Shown: positions 1 through 6,797, counted from the first letter of the stretch. The stretch: 7,521 bases of DNA from Methylotenera sp. (GCA_027487055.1 JAIYEJ010000243.1:1-7521), one strand, 5' to 3'. The notes: a model not told the origin generated them from the letters alone. Made by a program: numbers and translations.

Positions 1-310
1 AATCAAGCGATGTTGGCTCAAACGCGTTATCTTGGTTCATTGCCACAATGGCTTTAATGTCATCTGCCCAAAATGAAAAGTATTCACGCACTACTGGCAA
101 ACTTGCTGCCACTTGCGCACTATCTAGCTTCTTAAAAAATTCTTCCACACCGCCTCTAAAAGCCAAGCCATCAGTATTAACACGCTCAATAAAGGGGATT
201 AATTTTAAAATAGTGACTTCGCGCTGACGCAATGCAGCTTTAGAAAAACCTTTACGCTCTAAAAGATTTAGATAAGCGTTTAATGCAATATGTTCGCGAT
301 TTTTAGTCAT
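1..310 (-). CDS. Hypothetical protein, N-terminal 103 codons (3' end beyond window)
   Basis: An open frame runs from an ATG at 308-310 leftwards to the window edge with no stop. A clear Shine-Dalgarno GGAG lies six bases before the ATG. The visible product begins MTKNREHIALNAYLNLLE and continues without interruption; it is charged, has no signal peptide or membrane segment, and looks mostly alpha-helical and cytoplasmic. I do not recognise the family. The opening pattern (a helix, then a Leu-Leu-Glu-Arg-Lys-Gly-Phe-Ser turn and a second basic helix) faintly recalls the helical core-binding domain of tyrosine recombinases. That is only an impression, and no catalytic part is in view. The gene is divergent from the DUF4126 gene at 516. 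I am confident that it is coding, because of the RBS, the long open frame and codon use like its neighbours, but not of any function. Confidence 0.78.
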   Translation of the reverse strand, partial: MTKNREHIALNAYLNLLERKGFSKAALRQREVTILKLIPFIERVNTDGLAFRGGVEEFFKKLDSAQVAASLPVVREYFSFWADDIKAIVAMNQDNAFEPTSLD

Positions 311-515
311 AATTGACTCCAATTCATTACATTTTACTGTACGTTGTTAAAAATGAGATACTCAATATGCAAAATAATTCAAATTACTTATATGCTATTT
401 ACGGTTTGTTTTTATTAAACTTAAGTTACCATTCTTTGGAAATAGTAAACTTCTCATATTGTTAAACAGTATAATTTACTGACATGGTCTTCAATCCGCA
501 GAATAGAGGCTAAAA
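311..515. promoter_or_regulatory. AT-rich divergent intergenic region
   Basis: This 205-base AT-rich gap separates two divergent genes and should hold both promoters. For the rightward gene a perfect TATAAT is at 470-475, about 40 bases before the ATG, but no good -35 hexamer lies at 16-18 bases. For the leftward gene, TTGAAT followed 16 bases later by TATCTC (minus strand) is a weak candidate. No convincing operator dyad or terminator was seen. Confidence 0.4.
470..475 (+). promoter_or_regulatory. Candidate -10 box for the DUF4126 gene
   Basis: TATAAT matches the sigma-70 -10 consensus exactly and lies 40 bases upstream of the ATG at 516, which would give a leader of roughly 30-35 bases. 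The region 17 bases upstream has no recognisable -35 hexamer, and in AT-rich DNA a chance match is quite possible. Confidence 0.35.
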
Positions 516-1112
516 ATGGATGCGATTACAAGTTTTGCACTTGCAAGTGGCTTAAGCTGGGCAAGCGGCTTGCGGCTTTACTTAACAGTTTTTATCGTTG
601 GTTTATTGTCAAAATATGGCCATATTAACCTGCCAGAAAGTTTGCATATTTTAAGCAACCCGGTTGTGATTGGGGTGGCTGGCATCTTTGCGGTAATTGA
701 GTTTTTAGCAGATAAAATACCCTATGTAGATAGCGCTTGGGATTCCATACAAACCTTTATCCGCGTGCCTGCTGGAGCATTGCTCGCGATGGGCGCAATT
801 AATAGCAGCAATCCCATCATCGCATCTATTACCGCGCTATTGGGTGGCTCACTCACAGGCATGACGCACGCAACTAAAGCGGGCAGCCGTGCAATTATTA
901 ATACCTCACCAGAACCAGTCAGCAATATCACCACCTCGTTTGGCGAAGAAGGCTTAGTGCTTGGCGGCGGTTGGTTGGCGCTGATGCACCCTATGGTGTT
1001 TATTGGCGTGCTGATATTTTTTGTGTTGGTAATGCTTTGGCTGTTACCAAAGTTATGGCGCGGCATTCAATCAATATTGGGTAATATTGGTAATGTATCG
1101 CGAACTCACTAA
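516..1112 (+). CDS. DUF4126 family membrane protein
   Basis: A 198-residue integral membrane protein with GAGG six bases before the ATG. Hydrophobic segments lie at about residues 17-32, 48-64, 86-112 and 158-179; the last is a strong membrane span followed by a short basic tail. Between them are polar stretches that I associate with the DUF4126 family: Glu62-Phe-Leu-Ala-Asp-Lys-Ile-Pro at 62-69, Asp72 and Asp76 around the tryptophan, Phe-Ile-Arg-Val-Pro-Ala-Gly at 81-87, and His118-x-x-Lys-Ala-x-Ser-Arg leading to Ser-Pro-Glu-Pro near 131-134. A Gly-Glu-Glu-Gly turn is at 143-146. The family has no established biochemical role that I know of, and the neighbours (a divergent unknown gene and a MOSC protein after a 346-base gap) do not indicate one. 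The gene appears to be transcribed alone. The family call is from memory of these motifs; the coding call is very secure. Confidence 0.88.
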   Translation: MDAITSFALASGLSWASGLRLYLTVFIVGLLSKYGHINLPESLHILSNPVVIGVAGIFAVIEFLADKIPYVDSAWDSIQTFIRVPAGALLAMGAINSSNPIIASITALLGGSLTGMTHATKAGSRAIINTSPEPVSNITTSFGEEGLVLGGGWLALMHPMVFIGVLIFFVLVMLWLLPKLWRGIQSILGNIGNVSRTH

Positions 1113-1458
1113 TTTTTTTATGCGAATTAATGCTAAATAAACACCGAAAGAAATCAACTGCCCTGTTAACCGTAATGGTTATACCCGCAGAATTTACCAG
1201 CTAAAGCTGGTTATTCATGCGTGAAAGGCAGTCTCTATAAGGGTTTCGCATTTGACTTAGTGCTTTAGCACTTAGCGAGAATGGTGATGCCAAGAACTGG
1301 TAAAGAGTATATGAAATGATATGTGTTAAAAATTGCTTAAGTTGATATTGAAAAAATTTGATAAGACTTTTGTTTAATCCCACCTATACGCCAAATACCG
1401 TATTAAAGTAATTGCCACTTAGTGTCAAAATAGAACTATCATTTTAAAGGTCATTGCC
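1113..1458. other. 346-base gene-poor intergenic region with small hairpins
   Basis: No convincing gene lies here. A T-run follows the DUF4126 stop at 1113-1119 but has no GC-rich stem before it. Small inverted repeats are at 1167-1181 (5-bp stem, 5-base loop), 1196-1211 (ACCAGC/GCTGGT around TAAA), 1217-1250 (TGCGTGAAA against TTTCGCA with one bulged base) and 1259-1272 (AGTGCT/AGCACT around TT). The right half is AT-rich and must contain the promoter for the MOSC gene. TTGCCA at 1411-1416 followed by TATCAT 19 bases later is a poor candidate. The only open frame (1201-1383, minus) needs a GTG start and lacks a good RBS. Confidence 0.6.
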
Positions 1459-2100
1459 ATGCAAATTATCTCCATCAATGTTGCCATGCCCAAAACGATT
1501 GAGATTAAAGGCAGACCCGTTTTAACGGCCATTTACAAAGAGCCTGTTGCAAGTTCAGTTTGGTTGGGTAAGTTAGGGCTAGTTGGCGATGGTCAAGCCG
1601 ATTTAACAGTGCATGGCGGCTTGCATCAGGCAGTTTACAGCTACCCGTTTGAGCATTACGATTACTGGCAAAAGCACTTAAATACCGCCCCATTAGCGTT
1701 AGGAATGTTTGGTGAAAACTTCACTGTTTCTGGCCTATTAGAAGATCAAATCTGCGTGGGTGATATTTTAAGTATCGGTGAAGCAACGGTACAAGTTACA
1801 ATGCCGAGAATCCCCTGCTTTAAATTTGGGCATAAAATTGGTCACCCTGAAATTTTGGATGCGTTTTTACGTAGTGGTAAAAGTGGTTTTTATCAGCGTG
1901 TGCTGACTGAGGGGCACGTGAAAGTTGATGATGAAATTAAGATTGTTGCGCGCGATTCAAACAAAATAAGTATTCGTACGGCGCTTGGCTTGCAAAAGTT
2001 AGATGAAGGTGATGCCACGTTATTAGCGCAGGCGCTTAAAATAAATTCTTTAGCACCATTACTCAAAGAAATTTATGGAAATCGTTTAAGCACTATGTAG
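1459..2100 (+). CDS. MOSC-domain protein, YiiM-like
   Basis: A 213-residue cytoplasmic protein with AAAGG eight bases before the ATG. The MOSC (molybdenum cofactor sulfurase C-terminal) beta-barrel domain spans about residues 15-165. Visible signatures are Gly43-Asp-Gly-Gln-Ala-Asp then Val-His-Gly-Gly (51-54), a Tyr-Pro-Phe-Glu-His-Tyr stretch (62-67), Gly-Met-Phe-Gly-Glu-Asn-Phe (82-88) and Met-Pro-Arg-Ile-Pro-Cys-Phe-Lys with Cys120, the conserved cysteine expected near the cofactor. The remaining C-terminal part, about 165-213, fits the small three-helix domain of YiiM-type proteins. The E. coli relative YiiM, of similar length, is a molybdenum-cofactor enzyme that reduces N-hydroxylated base analogues such as 6-hydroxylaminopurine; assigning that activity here is inference. 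The gene stands alone, converging on the transporter gene with only 19 bases between their stops. Confidence 0.88.
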   Translation: MQIISINVAMPKTIEIKGRPVLTAIYKEPVASSVWLGKLGLVGDGQADLTVHGGLHQAVYSYPFEHYDYWQKHLNTAPLALGMFGENFTVSGLLEDQICVGDILSIGEATVQVTMPRIPCFKFGHKIGHPEILDAFLRSGKSGFYQRVLTEGHVKVDDEIKIVARDSNKISIRTALGLQKLDEGDATLLAQALKINSLAPLLKEIYGNRLSTM

Positions 2101-2119
2101 CATACAAATTAGACTCTCG

Positions 2120-3298
2120 TTATTGTCGCCACAACTGGCTTTGCCGTATAGCCAACCAACCCAGCAGTAAATAGGCCGTCATTGCCCATGCCAAACCCGC
2201 TGGGGCAAACCACACAAACGGCACCACCACACCTGCAGAAACAGTCGATAAAAACATTTGAATAAACGCCTGCCCGGATGCCGCTGTACCGCGGATTTTG
2301 GGATGGCGTTCTAGCGCAGCTATCGAAAGTATTGGCATGGCCAGCGCCATACCCACATTAAACAATGCAACAGGCAAAATATTGTAGATTATATTTGTTG
2401 GTAAGAAGTAGCAAACCGCAATATTCAAAATCGCGACAAAAAACATCCAGACATAAGCACACTTAATGACTTTTTTTGCTATAAAAAGTCCTGCCGCACG
2501 CCTTGCAAGGAAAGAGCCCAATACCATGCCTGTGACGGTGGGGATAAATAAATAGCCGTATTGTTGCGGCGTTAAGTGCAAATGCTTGCCTAAAAATACA
2601 GGGCTAGCCAACACATACACAAAAAAACCTGAGAAATTAGCGCCAATCGCCATACAGATTTTGGCAAATTCAGCATCACCAAAAATGGTTTTGTAACTAG
2701 CCAATACATTTTTGGCAGATAATTTCATGCGCTTTTCTGGAGGCATGGTTTCGGGTAAAAAAGTTACCGCCGCCCATAAACTTAACCACGCATACACGGC
2801 CAAAAAGATAAATATCGCCTGCCAGTGAAACCCAAGCAATAAGCCGCCAATAATAGGGGCTACCGCTGGCGCAATGCCGAACAACATTTGGATGGTCGCC
2901 ATCACCCGTTGTGCAGCGGCGCCTTCAAATAAATCGCGCACCATGGCGCGCGCTACCGTGTTGCCTGCCCCGCCACTTGCCCCTTGAAGCGCCCTAAAAA
3001 ACCAAAGTGTTTCAACATTAGGCGCAAACGCGCAACCAATGCTGGCTAACACAAATATACTCAAGCCCCATTTAATGGTTGTGATACGGCCAATGGCATC
3101 AGATATGGCGCCATGCCATAAGGTCATGGCGGCATAAGGCAGTAAATAAAAGGTAAGGCTTTGCTGAATTTGCAAATCAGTTGCGACTAACTCTGCCCCC
3201 ATGATGTGAAATGCTGGCAAGTATGTATCAATGGCAAATGGCGCTAATGCTGCCAGCGCGGCCAGTGCATATACAAGAAAAATAGAATGTGGTTTCAT
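2120..3298 (-). CDS. Bcr/CflA-type MFS drug-resistance transporter
   Basis: A 392-residue inner-membrane protein with about 12 hydrophobic helices, a proton-coupled exporter of the DHA1 major facilitator class by family. Supporting features are Phe21-Ala-Ile-Asp24-Thr-Tyr-Leu-Pro at the end of helix 1 (the Asp-x-Tyr-Leu-Pro signature of Bcr/CflA proteins), a motif-A-like loop Gly63-Ala-Ile-Ser-Asp67-Ala-Ile-Gly-Arg71, Arg102-Ala-Leu-Gln-Gly in helix 4 and Val120-Arg-Asp after it. I chose the ATG at 3296-3298 (MKPHSIF) because the family begins about here. It has no strong Shine-Dalgarno, and an in-frame TTG at 3320-3322, preceded by AGGG four bases upstream, would add eight residues (MQFGILLN). 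The gene lies downstream of pqqE on the same strand with a REPIN-like element between, so partial co-transcription is possible. Substrate unknown. Confidence 0.9.
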   Translation of the reverse strand: MKPHSIFLVYALAALAALAPFAIDTYLPAFHIMGAELVATDLQIQQSLTFYLLPYAAMTLWHGAISDAIGRITTIKWGLSIFVLASIGCAFAPNVETLWFFRALQGASGGAGNTVARAMVRDLFEGAAAQRVMATIQMLFGIAPAVAPIIGGLLLGFHWQAIFIFLAVYAWLSLWAAVTFLPETMPPEKRMKLSAKNVLASYKTIFGDAEFAKICMAIGANFSGFFVYVLASPVFLGKHLHLTPQQYGYLFIPTVTGMVLGSFLARRAAGLFIAKKVIKCAYVWMFFVAILNIAVCYFLPTNIIYNILPVALFNVGMALAMPILSIAALERHPKIRGTAASGQAFIQMFLSTVSAGVVVPFVWFAPAGLAWAMTAYLLLGWLAIRQSQLWRQ

Positions 3299-3334
3299 AT
3301 TTAAAAGTATACCAAACTGCAACAGACCCTATCT

Positions 3335-3412
3335 GTCATTTCCGCGAAAGCGGGAATCTATTTTAAGGTTTACATTAAGACCAAACTGGATTCCCGCTTT
3401 CGCGGGAATGAC
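3335..3412. repeat. REPIN-like element: two inverted 24-bp palindromic units
   Basis: Two 24-base units, at 3335-3358 and 3389-3412, are reverse complements of each other with one mismatch, separated by 30 bases. Each unit is itself a hairpin: the right one has the 8-bp stem ATTCCCGC/GCGGGAAT with loop TTTC, and the left has the same stem spoiled at one base (ATTTCCGC). The core resembles the dispersed ATTCCC-n8-GGGAAT repeats seen in Neisseria (dRS3) and similar repeats of other proteobacteria, and two inverted units are the layout of a REPIN (a non-autonomous mobile repeat). It fills the gap between pqqE and the MFS gene and could act as a bidirectional RNA hairpin, stabilising or terminating the pqq transcript. 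Only one copy is visible, so dispersal is inferred. Confidence 0.8.
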
Positions 3413-3432
3413 GAAAGTAGATTGAATGATAG

Positions 3433-4662
3433 TTATGGTAGTGCGTGGAACTGCTCAACGCGCTCTTGATCACCCGCCACATATTTTTTAGAGTTTTTAT
3501 CAGTTCTAAATATAATCGGTTGTGAGGCAATCACTGGGTTTTTGCTATCTTCAATCGCTTTTTCAATCAAGTGGTGATTCGGAGATAGTGAACACACAGG
3601 GTCAGCGCTCTCCGCATCGCCACTGAGTAAAAACGCTTGGCAGCGGCAGCCCGCTAAATCATTGTGTTTTTCTGGGCAAGTGACGCAAGGCCCTTTCATC
3701 CAACTATCGCCACGGTATTTATTAAAGGCAGGGCTTTCTTTCCAAGCGTACTCTAGGCCGTTTTCACGCACATTAGGGAACTGCATATTCGGTAACACGC
3801 GTGCCGAGTGGCAAGGCAATACATCGCCATTGGCAGTCACAATCATAAACACTTCGCCCCAACCGTTCATGCATTTTTTTGGGCGGTCGCCAAAGTAATC
3901 TGGTACCACAAAAAAGATTTTCATTTTACCGTTTACTTTAGCGCGGTATTCATTGGTAATCCGCTCTGCTTCTTCTACTTGCTCTTTAAGCGGCATCAAT
4001 TGGCTACGGTTTACCAAGCTCCAGCCATAATATTGCGTATTGGCAAGCTCGATATAGTCTGCACCTAATGCCTCAGCCATTTCTAAAATTTCTTTCATAT
4101 GTCCAATGTTGTAGCGGTGTATCACCACGTTTAATACCATTGGGTAGCCGTGCGCCTTTATCATAGCGGCGACTTTTTTCTTGAGTTCAAACGTTTTGGT
4201 ATTAGTAATAAAGTTATTAATTTCTTCAGTAATATCGTGCATAGAAAGCTGAATATGATCTAAACCGCCATCTTTAAAGGCTTGTATACGCTTTTCAGTT
4301 AAGCCCACGCCAGAGGTAATTAAATTGCTGTAATAACCTAGTTTTCTAGCCTCAATCACAATATCTTCAATATCATCGCGCAGCAAAGGCTCACCGCCAG
4401 AAATGCCCAACTGAATGGCGCCCAATTTGCGCGCATCTCGCAACGCTTGAATCCATTGCTCGGTGCTTAACTCATTTTGCGTATGTTTATCGTAATCGGT
4501 TGGGTTATAGCAAAAAGCACAGTGCAATGGGCAGCGATAGGTAACCTCAGCCAGCAACCATAATGGCTGCGTTTGCGTTATATTTGCCGCAACACCGTTG
4601 TTTTTAGCCTGCGCTTGCACAGCTTTTTGTACAGCTGATTCACCTAAAGAATTTTGAGTCAT
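3433..4662 (-). CDS. pqqE: PqqE, radical SAM PqqA peptide cyclase
   Basis: A 409-residue SPASM-domain radical SAM enzyme that forms the carbon-carbon bond between the conserved Glu and Tyr of PqqA, acting with PqqD. The SAM-cluster motif is Cys44-x3-Cys48-x2-Cys51, and SAM binding includes Gly89-Gly-Glu-Pro92. The SPASM region carries Cys264, Cys284, Cys326, Cys329, Cys339, Cys341 and Cys357. All of these sit at a constant offset of 16 from the Methylobacterium enzyme as I remember its numbering, and Asp335 falls where the unusual aspartate ligand of the second auxiliary cluster lies there. The N-terminus is therefore about 16 residues longer, Gln/Ala-rich and probably disordered. AGGAG six bases before the ATG fixes the start. 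Odd points: CYNP rather than the common CSNP after the cluster motif, and Leu-Ser-Met-His-Asp (139-143) where many PqqE proteins have Leu-Ser-Phe-Gln-Asp. Last gene of the pqq cluster, 35 bases after pqqD. Confidence 0.97.
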   Translation of the reverse strand: MTQNSLGESAVQKAVQAQAKNNGVAANITQTQPLWLLAEVTYRCPLHCAFCYNPTDYDKHTQNELSTEQWIQALRDARKLGAIQLGISGGEPLLRDDIEDIVIEARKLGYYSNLITSGVGLTEKRIQAFKDGGLDHIQLSMHDITEEINNFITNTKTFELKKKVAAMIKAHGYPMVLNVVIHRYNIGHMKEILEMAEALGADYIELANTQYYGWSLVNRSQLMPLKEQVEEAERITNEYRAKVNGKMKIFFVVPDYFGDRPKKCMNGWGEVFMIVTANGDVLPCHSARVLPNMQFPNVRENGLEYAWKESPAFNKYRGDSWMKGPCVTCPEKHNDLAGCRCQAFLLSGDAESADPVCSLSPNHHLIEKAIEDSKNPVIASQPIIFRTDKNSKKYVAGDQERVEQFHALP

Positions 4663-4697
4663 TTGTTGCTCCTAAACCTACATTAACTTTTAGATTA

Positions 4698-5003
4698 CTA
4701 TACTTTTCTCAGCCAAGCCTTGCCATAAGCCATGTCAAACATACCAATTACATCGGTTTCTATGGTGGTGGCATCAGGAAAAGCTGCTTTTAACTCCGAC
4801 ACAATATCGCCCACACTGGCTTTGCCATCTACGCGCTTAATGACTTCACCAGCTCCACCATGTAATTTGACCATGCCTTCTGGAAACAAAATCACATAGC
4901 TTTGTTGTGCTTCTTCCCACTGAAAGCGATGATGCAGTGCCAACGCAAAAACATCCGAGAGTTGAATGGTTGAAAGTGTTGGGTCAATTGCAAGTTTATC
5001 CAT
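4698..5003 (-). CDS. pqqD: PqqD, PqqA-binding chaperone
   Basis: A 101-residue small cytoplasmic protein of the RiPP-recognition-element fold (three beta strands and three helices). By family it binds the PqqA leader region and delivers the peptide to PqqE. Characteristic stretches are Phe-Gln-Trp-Glu-Glu-Ala-Gln-Gln at about 27-34, Val-Ile-Leu-Phe-Pro-Glu-Gly-Met-Val-Lys-Leu near 37-47 and a helix with Gly-Gly-Ala-Gly-Glu-Val-Ile-Lys-Arg-Val-Asp-Gly at 49-60, followed by a second helix containing Val-x-x-Leu-Lys. The length is slightly above the usual 90-odd residues. It is a free-standing gene, not fused to pqqC as in Methylobacterium. It starts 17 bases after the pqqC stop, with only a weak TTTGGA upstream of the ATG, so translational coupling to pqqC is likely. 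Confidence 0.95.
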   Translation of the reverse strand: MDKLAIDPTLSTIQLSDVFALALHHRFQWEEAQQSYVILFPEGMVKLHGGAGEVIKRVDGKASVGDIVSELKAAFPDATTIETDVIGMFDMAYGKAWLRKV

Positions 5004-5020
5004 AAAAATCCAAATGTTTA

Positions 5021-5785
5021 CTATTTAAAATTAATGACTGGCTGATGAAAATAATCTTTACCAGCAATCTTAATGTCGAGATCCGAGGCCAACATAATGC
5101 TATCTGCAATCACCCATAATACATTAAGTTTAAACTGTAAAATCTCTAACGCGCGCATTTGCATCTCACGCGAGGTGCTAAAGTAGTTTAAAGTCACATC
5201 TAACCCTTGCTCAACATCGCGGCGCGCTTCGGTTAAGCGCTTTTTAAAATAGCTTAAGCCCTCTTCTTTAATCCAAGGATACATGGTTGGCCATGAGCTA
5301 ATACGCTGCTGGTGAATGTGAGGCGCAAAAAGCTCGGTTAAGCTTGAGCAGACGCTTTCCTGCCAAGGACGTTGTTTGGCAAAGTTAATATAGGCATCTA
5401 CCGCAAAACGCACACCTGGGCTCACCATATCTAAACTGGTGATTTGTTCACGGCTTAGTCCTACTGCATCACCTAACTGTATCCAAGCTTCAATTCCGCC
5501 AACAGCATCTCCTACGCCGTCATGGTCTGTAATACGGACTATCCATTGCTTACGTACATCTACATCAGGGCAGTTTGAAAGAATCGCGCCATCTTTCATG
5601 GGAATAGCAATTTGATAGTAAAAACGATTCGCTACCCAGCACTGCAATTGCTCTTTGGTTAATTTACCTTCATACATCATCACGTGAAAAGGATGATAAA
5701 TATGATAGCCCTTACCTTTTTCGCGGAGTTTTTGTTCAAACTCTTCGCGACTCCAAGGTAAATTGTCATTTGATATTGCGTTCAT
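5021..5785 (-). CDS. pqqC: PqqC, pyrroloquinoline-quinone synthase
   Basis: A 254-residue all-helical, haem-oxygenase-like oxidase that carries out the last step of PQQ synthesis (ring closure and eight-electron oxidation, without metal or cofactor). Counting from the start used here, the active-site set recalled from the Klebsiella enzyme is present at a constant offset of four: His28, Arg54, Gln58, Lys64, Arg84, His88, His158, Tyr179 and Arg183. Tyr-His-Ile-Tyr-His-Pro-Phe-His and Asn-Arg-Phe-Tyr-Tyr-Gln are the clearest family signatures. Two ATGs are possible. The first (5789-5791, adding Met-Ser) directly abuts AGGAG with no spacer, so I prefer the second (5783-5785), which has AGGAG at a spacing of six. 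The pqqB stop codon overlaps that AGGAG, so the two genes are almost certainly translated in a coupled way. Confidence 0.96.
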   Translation of the reverse strand: MNAISNDNLPWSREEFEQKLREKGKGYHIYHPFHVMMYEGKLTKEQLQCWVANRFYYQIAIPMKDGAILSNCPDVDVRKQWIVRITDHDGVGDAVGGIEAWIQLGDAVGLSREQITSLDMVSPGVRFAVDAYINFAKQRPWQESVCSSLTELFAPHIHQQRISSWPTMYPWIKEEGLSYFKKRLTEARRDVEQGLDVTLNYFSTSREMQMRALEILQFKLNVLWVIADSIMLASDLDIKIAGKDYFHQPVINFK

Positions 5786-5791
5786 GCTCAT

Positions 5792-5796
5792 CTCCT
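5792..5796 (-). promoter_or_regulatory. Ribosome binding site deciding the pqqC start
   Basis: AGGAG (minus strand) shares two bases with the pqqB stop codon TAG (5795-5797). It touches the first pqqC ATG but is six bases from the second, which favours initiation at 5785 and suggests that ribosomes finishing pqqB restart on pqqC. Confidence 0.7.
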
Positions 5797-6736
5797 AAAG
5801 AATGATATCCATACCGTCATACGCCACTTCAATTTTGTGTGTGTCCAAAATTGCGCGCTCGGCAGAATCTTCTCTTAAAATAGGGTTGGTATTATTGATG
5901 TGTATCAATACCTTACGTACTTGCTTAGTTTTTCCAAATTCACCCAGCTTTTCTACCATACCACCTTCACCAGATTGTGGGTTGTGGCCGATACTACGCG
6001 CGGTTTTGGTCATTAAACCCATATCAATCATTTCGGTATCTGTCCAAAATGTACCATCGACCATAATGCAATCTGCTTGATGCATTAAGGGCGGCAAATG
6101 CGGTTCAATCTCACCTAAACCTGGGCTGTACCAGCATTTTTTGCCTGTCGAAATCTCTTCAATTAACACGCCAATAGTGTCGCCAGGATGAGGATTGTTA
6201 CGATGCGGCGAATAAGGTGGTGCAGCGCTTTTAAGCGCCACTGCTGTAAATTTCAAATTAGGCACGCTTGGGATTTCAAAGCTGCTGGATTTGCTAACAT
6301 CAGCGCCATCAATCGGAATGGTGTGACGATTAATGCCACAATAGTGACCCAAAATATTGAGTATTTGGTTGCCACTGGTTAAATCTTCATACACCATGTC
6401 GGTGCAATAAATCTCACGCTTTACTTTGCCCTCGCGCAACATAAATAAACCTGTGGTGTGGTCAATTTGTGCATCGATGAGCACTATCGCTTGTATGCCT
6501 GAATCACGAATCGCTCTACCCGGTTGCAAAGGCGCAAAGTCTTGAATTTGCTGTAATACATCGGGGGAGGCATTAAATAATACCCAATCGACCCCATTAC
6601 TTGACACACAGATGGAAGATTGTGTTCGTTTAGTGGCTTTAATAGTGCCTTTGCGAAAACCATCGCAGTTTGGACAATTGCAGTTCCATTGCGGGAAACC
6701 TCCGCCGGCGCCTGCGCCTAATACGTGTATTTGCAT
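5795..6736 (-). CDS. pqqB: PqqB, metallo-beta-lactamase-fold hydroxylase of PQQ synthesis
   Basis: A 313-residue metallo-beta-lactamase-fold protein of full family length. A structural zinc site is seen as Cys19-x-Cys21-x2-Cys24 in the N-terminal Trp-Asn-Cys-Asn-Cys-Pro-Asn-Cys stretch, after a glycine-rich beta strand (Gly7-Ala-Gly-Ala-Gly-Gly-Gly). The active-site loop has Asp88-Ala-Gln-Ile-Asp92-His93-Thr-Thr-Gly, the PqqB form of the HxHxDH motif. C-terminal features are Ser-Pro-Gly-Leu-Gly-Glu near 204-209, Gly-His-Asn-Pro-Gln-Ser-Gly near 250-256 and His279-Ile-Asn-Asn-Thr-Asn-Pro. PqqB was long thought to be an exporter; published work assigns iron-dependent hydroxylation of the Glu-Tyr intermediate. 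The RBS is weak (AAGAA upstream of the ATG), so expression may be low relative to pqqA. Its stop lies within the pqqC RBS. Confidence 0.97.
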   Translation of the reverse strand: MQIHVLGAGAGGGFPQWNCNCPNCDGFRKGTIKATKRTQSSICVSSNGVDWVLFNASPDVLQQIQDFAPLQPGRAIRDSGIQAIVLIDAQIDHTTGLFMLREGKVKREIYCTDMVYEDLTSGNQILNILGHYCGINRHTIPIDGADVSKSSSFEIPSVPNLKFTAVALKSAAPPYSPHRNNPHPGDTIGVLIEEISTGKKCWYSPGLGEIEPHLPPLMHQADCIMVDGTFWTDTEMIDMGLMTKTARSIGHNPQSGEGGMVEKLGEFGKTKQVRKVLIHINNTNPILREDSAERAILDTHKIEVAYDGMDIIL

Positions 6737-6797
6737 GTGATTCTTAAAATTAAAATTGAAAAGGTGATTTTACGCTTTTATGTGAGAAAAGCGTGAA

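Noticed and set aside
722..1066. 114-codon minus-strand open frame inside the DUF4126 gene
   Set aside because: It is the antisense shadow of a gene with clear family motifs, with no RBS or recognisable product of its own.
1201..1383. 60-codon minus-strand open frame in the intergenic gap
   Set aside because: It needs a GTG start without a good Shine-Dalgarno, has no recognisable family pattern, and runs through the small inverted repeats; it is most likely a chance frame.
1505..1693. Minus-strand open frame within the MOSC gene
   Set aside because: It lies antisense to the conserved MOSC motifs and has no independent support.
3231..3425. 64-codon plus-strand open frame
   Set aside because: It overlaps the start of the transporter gene and its second half is a translation of the REPIN-like repeat (the familiar spurious Phe-Pro-Arg-Lys-Arg-Glu and Pro-Ala-Phe-Ala-Gly-Met-Thr peptides).
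3662..4068. Two plus-strand open frames within pqqE
   Set aside because: Both are antisense to well-conserved PqqE sequence and encode nothing recognisable.
5802..6382. Two plus-strand open frames within pqqB
   Set aside because: Both are antisense shadows of pqqB, with no start signal or family pattern.
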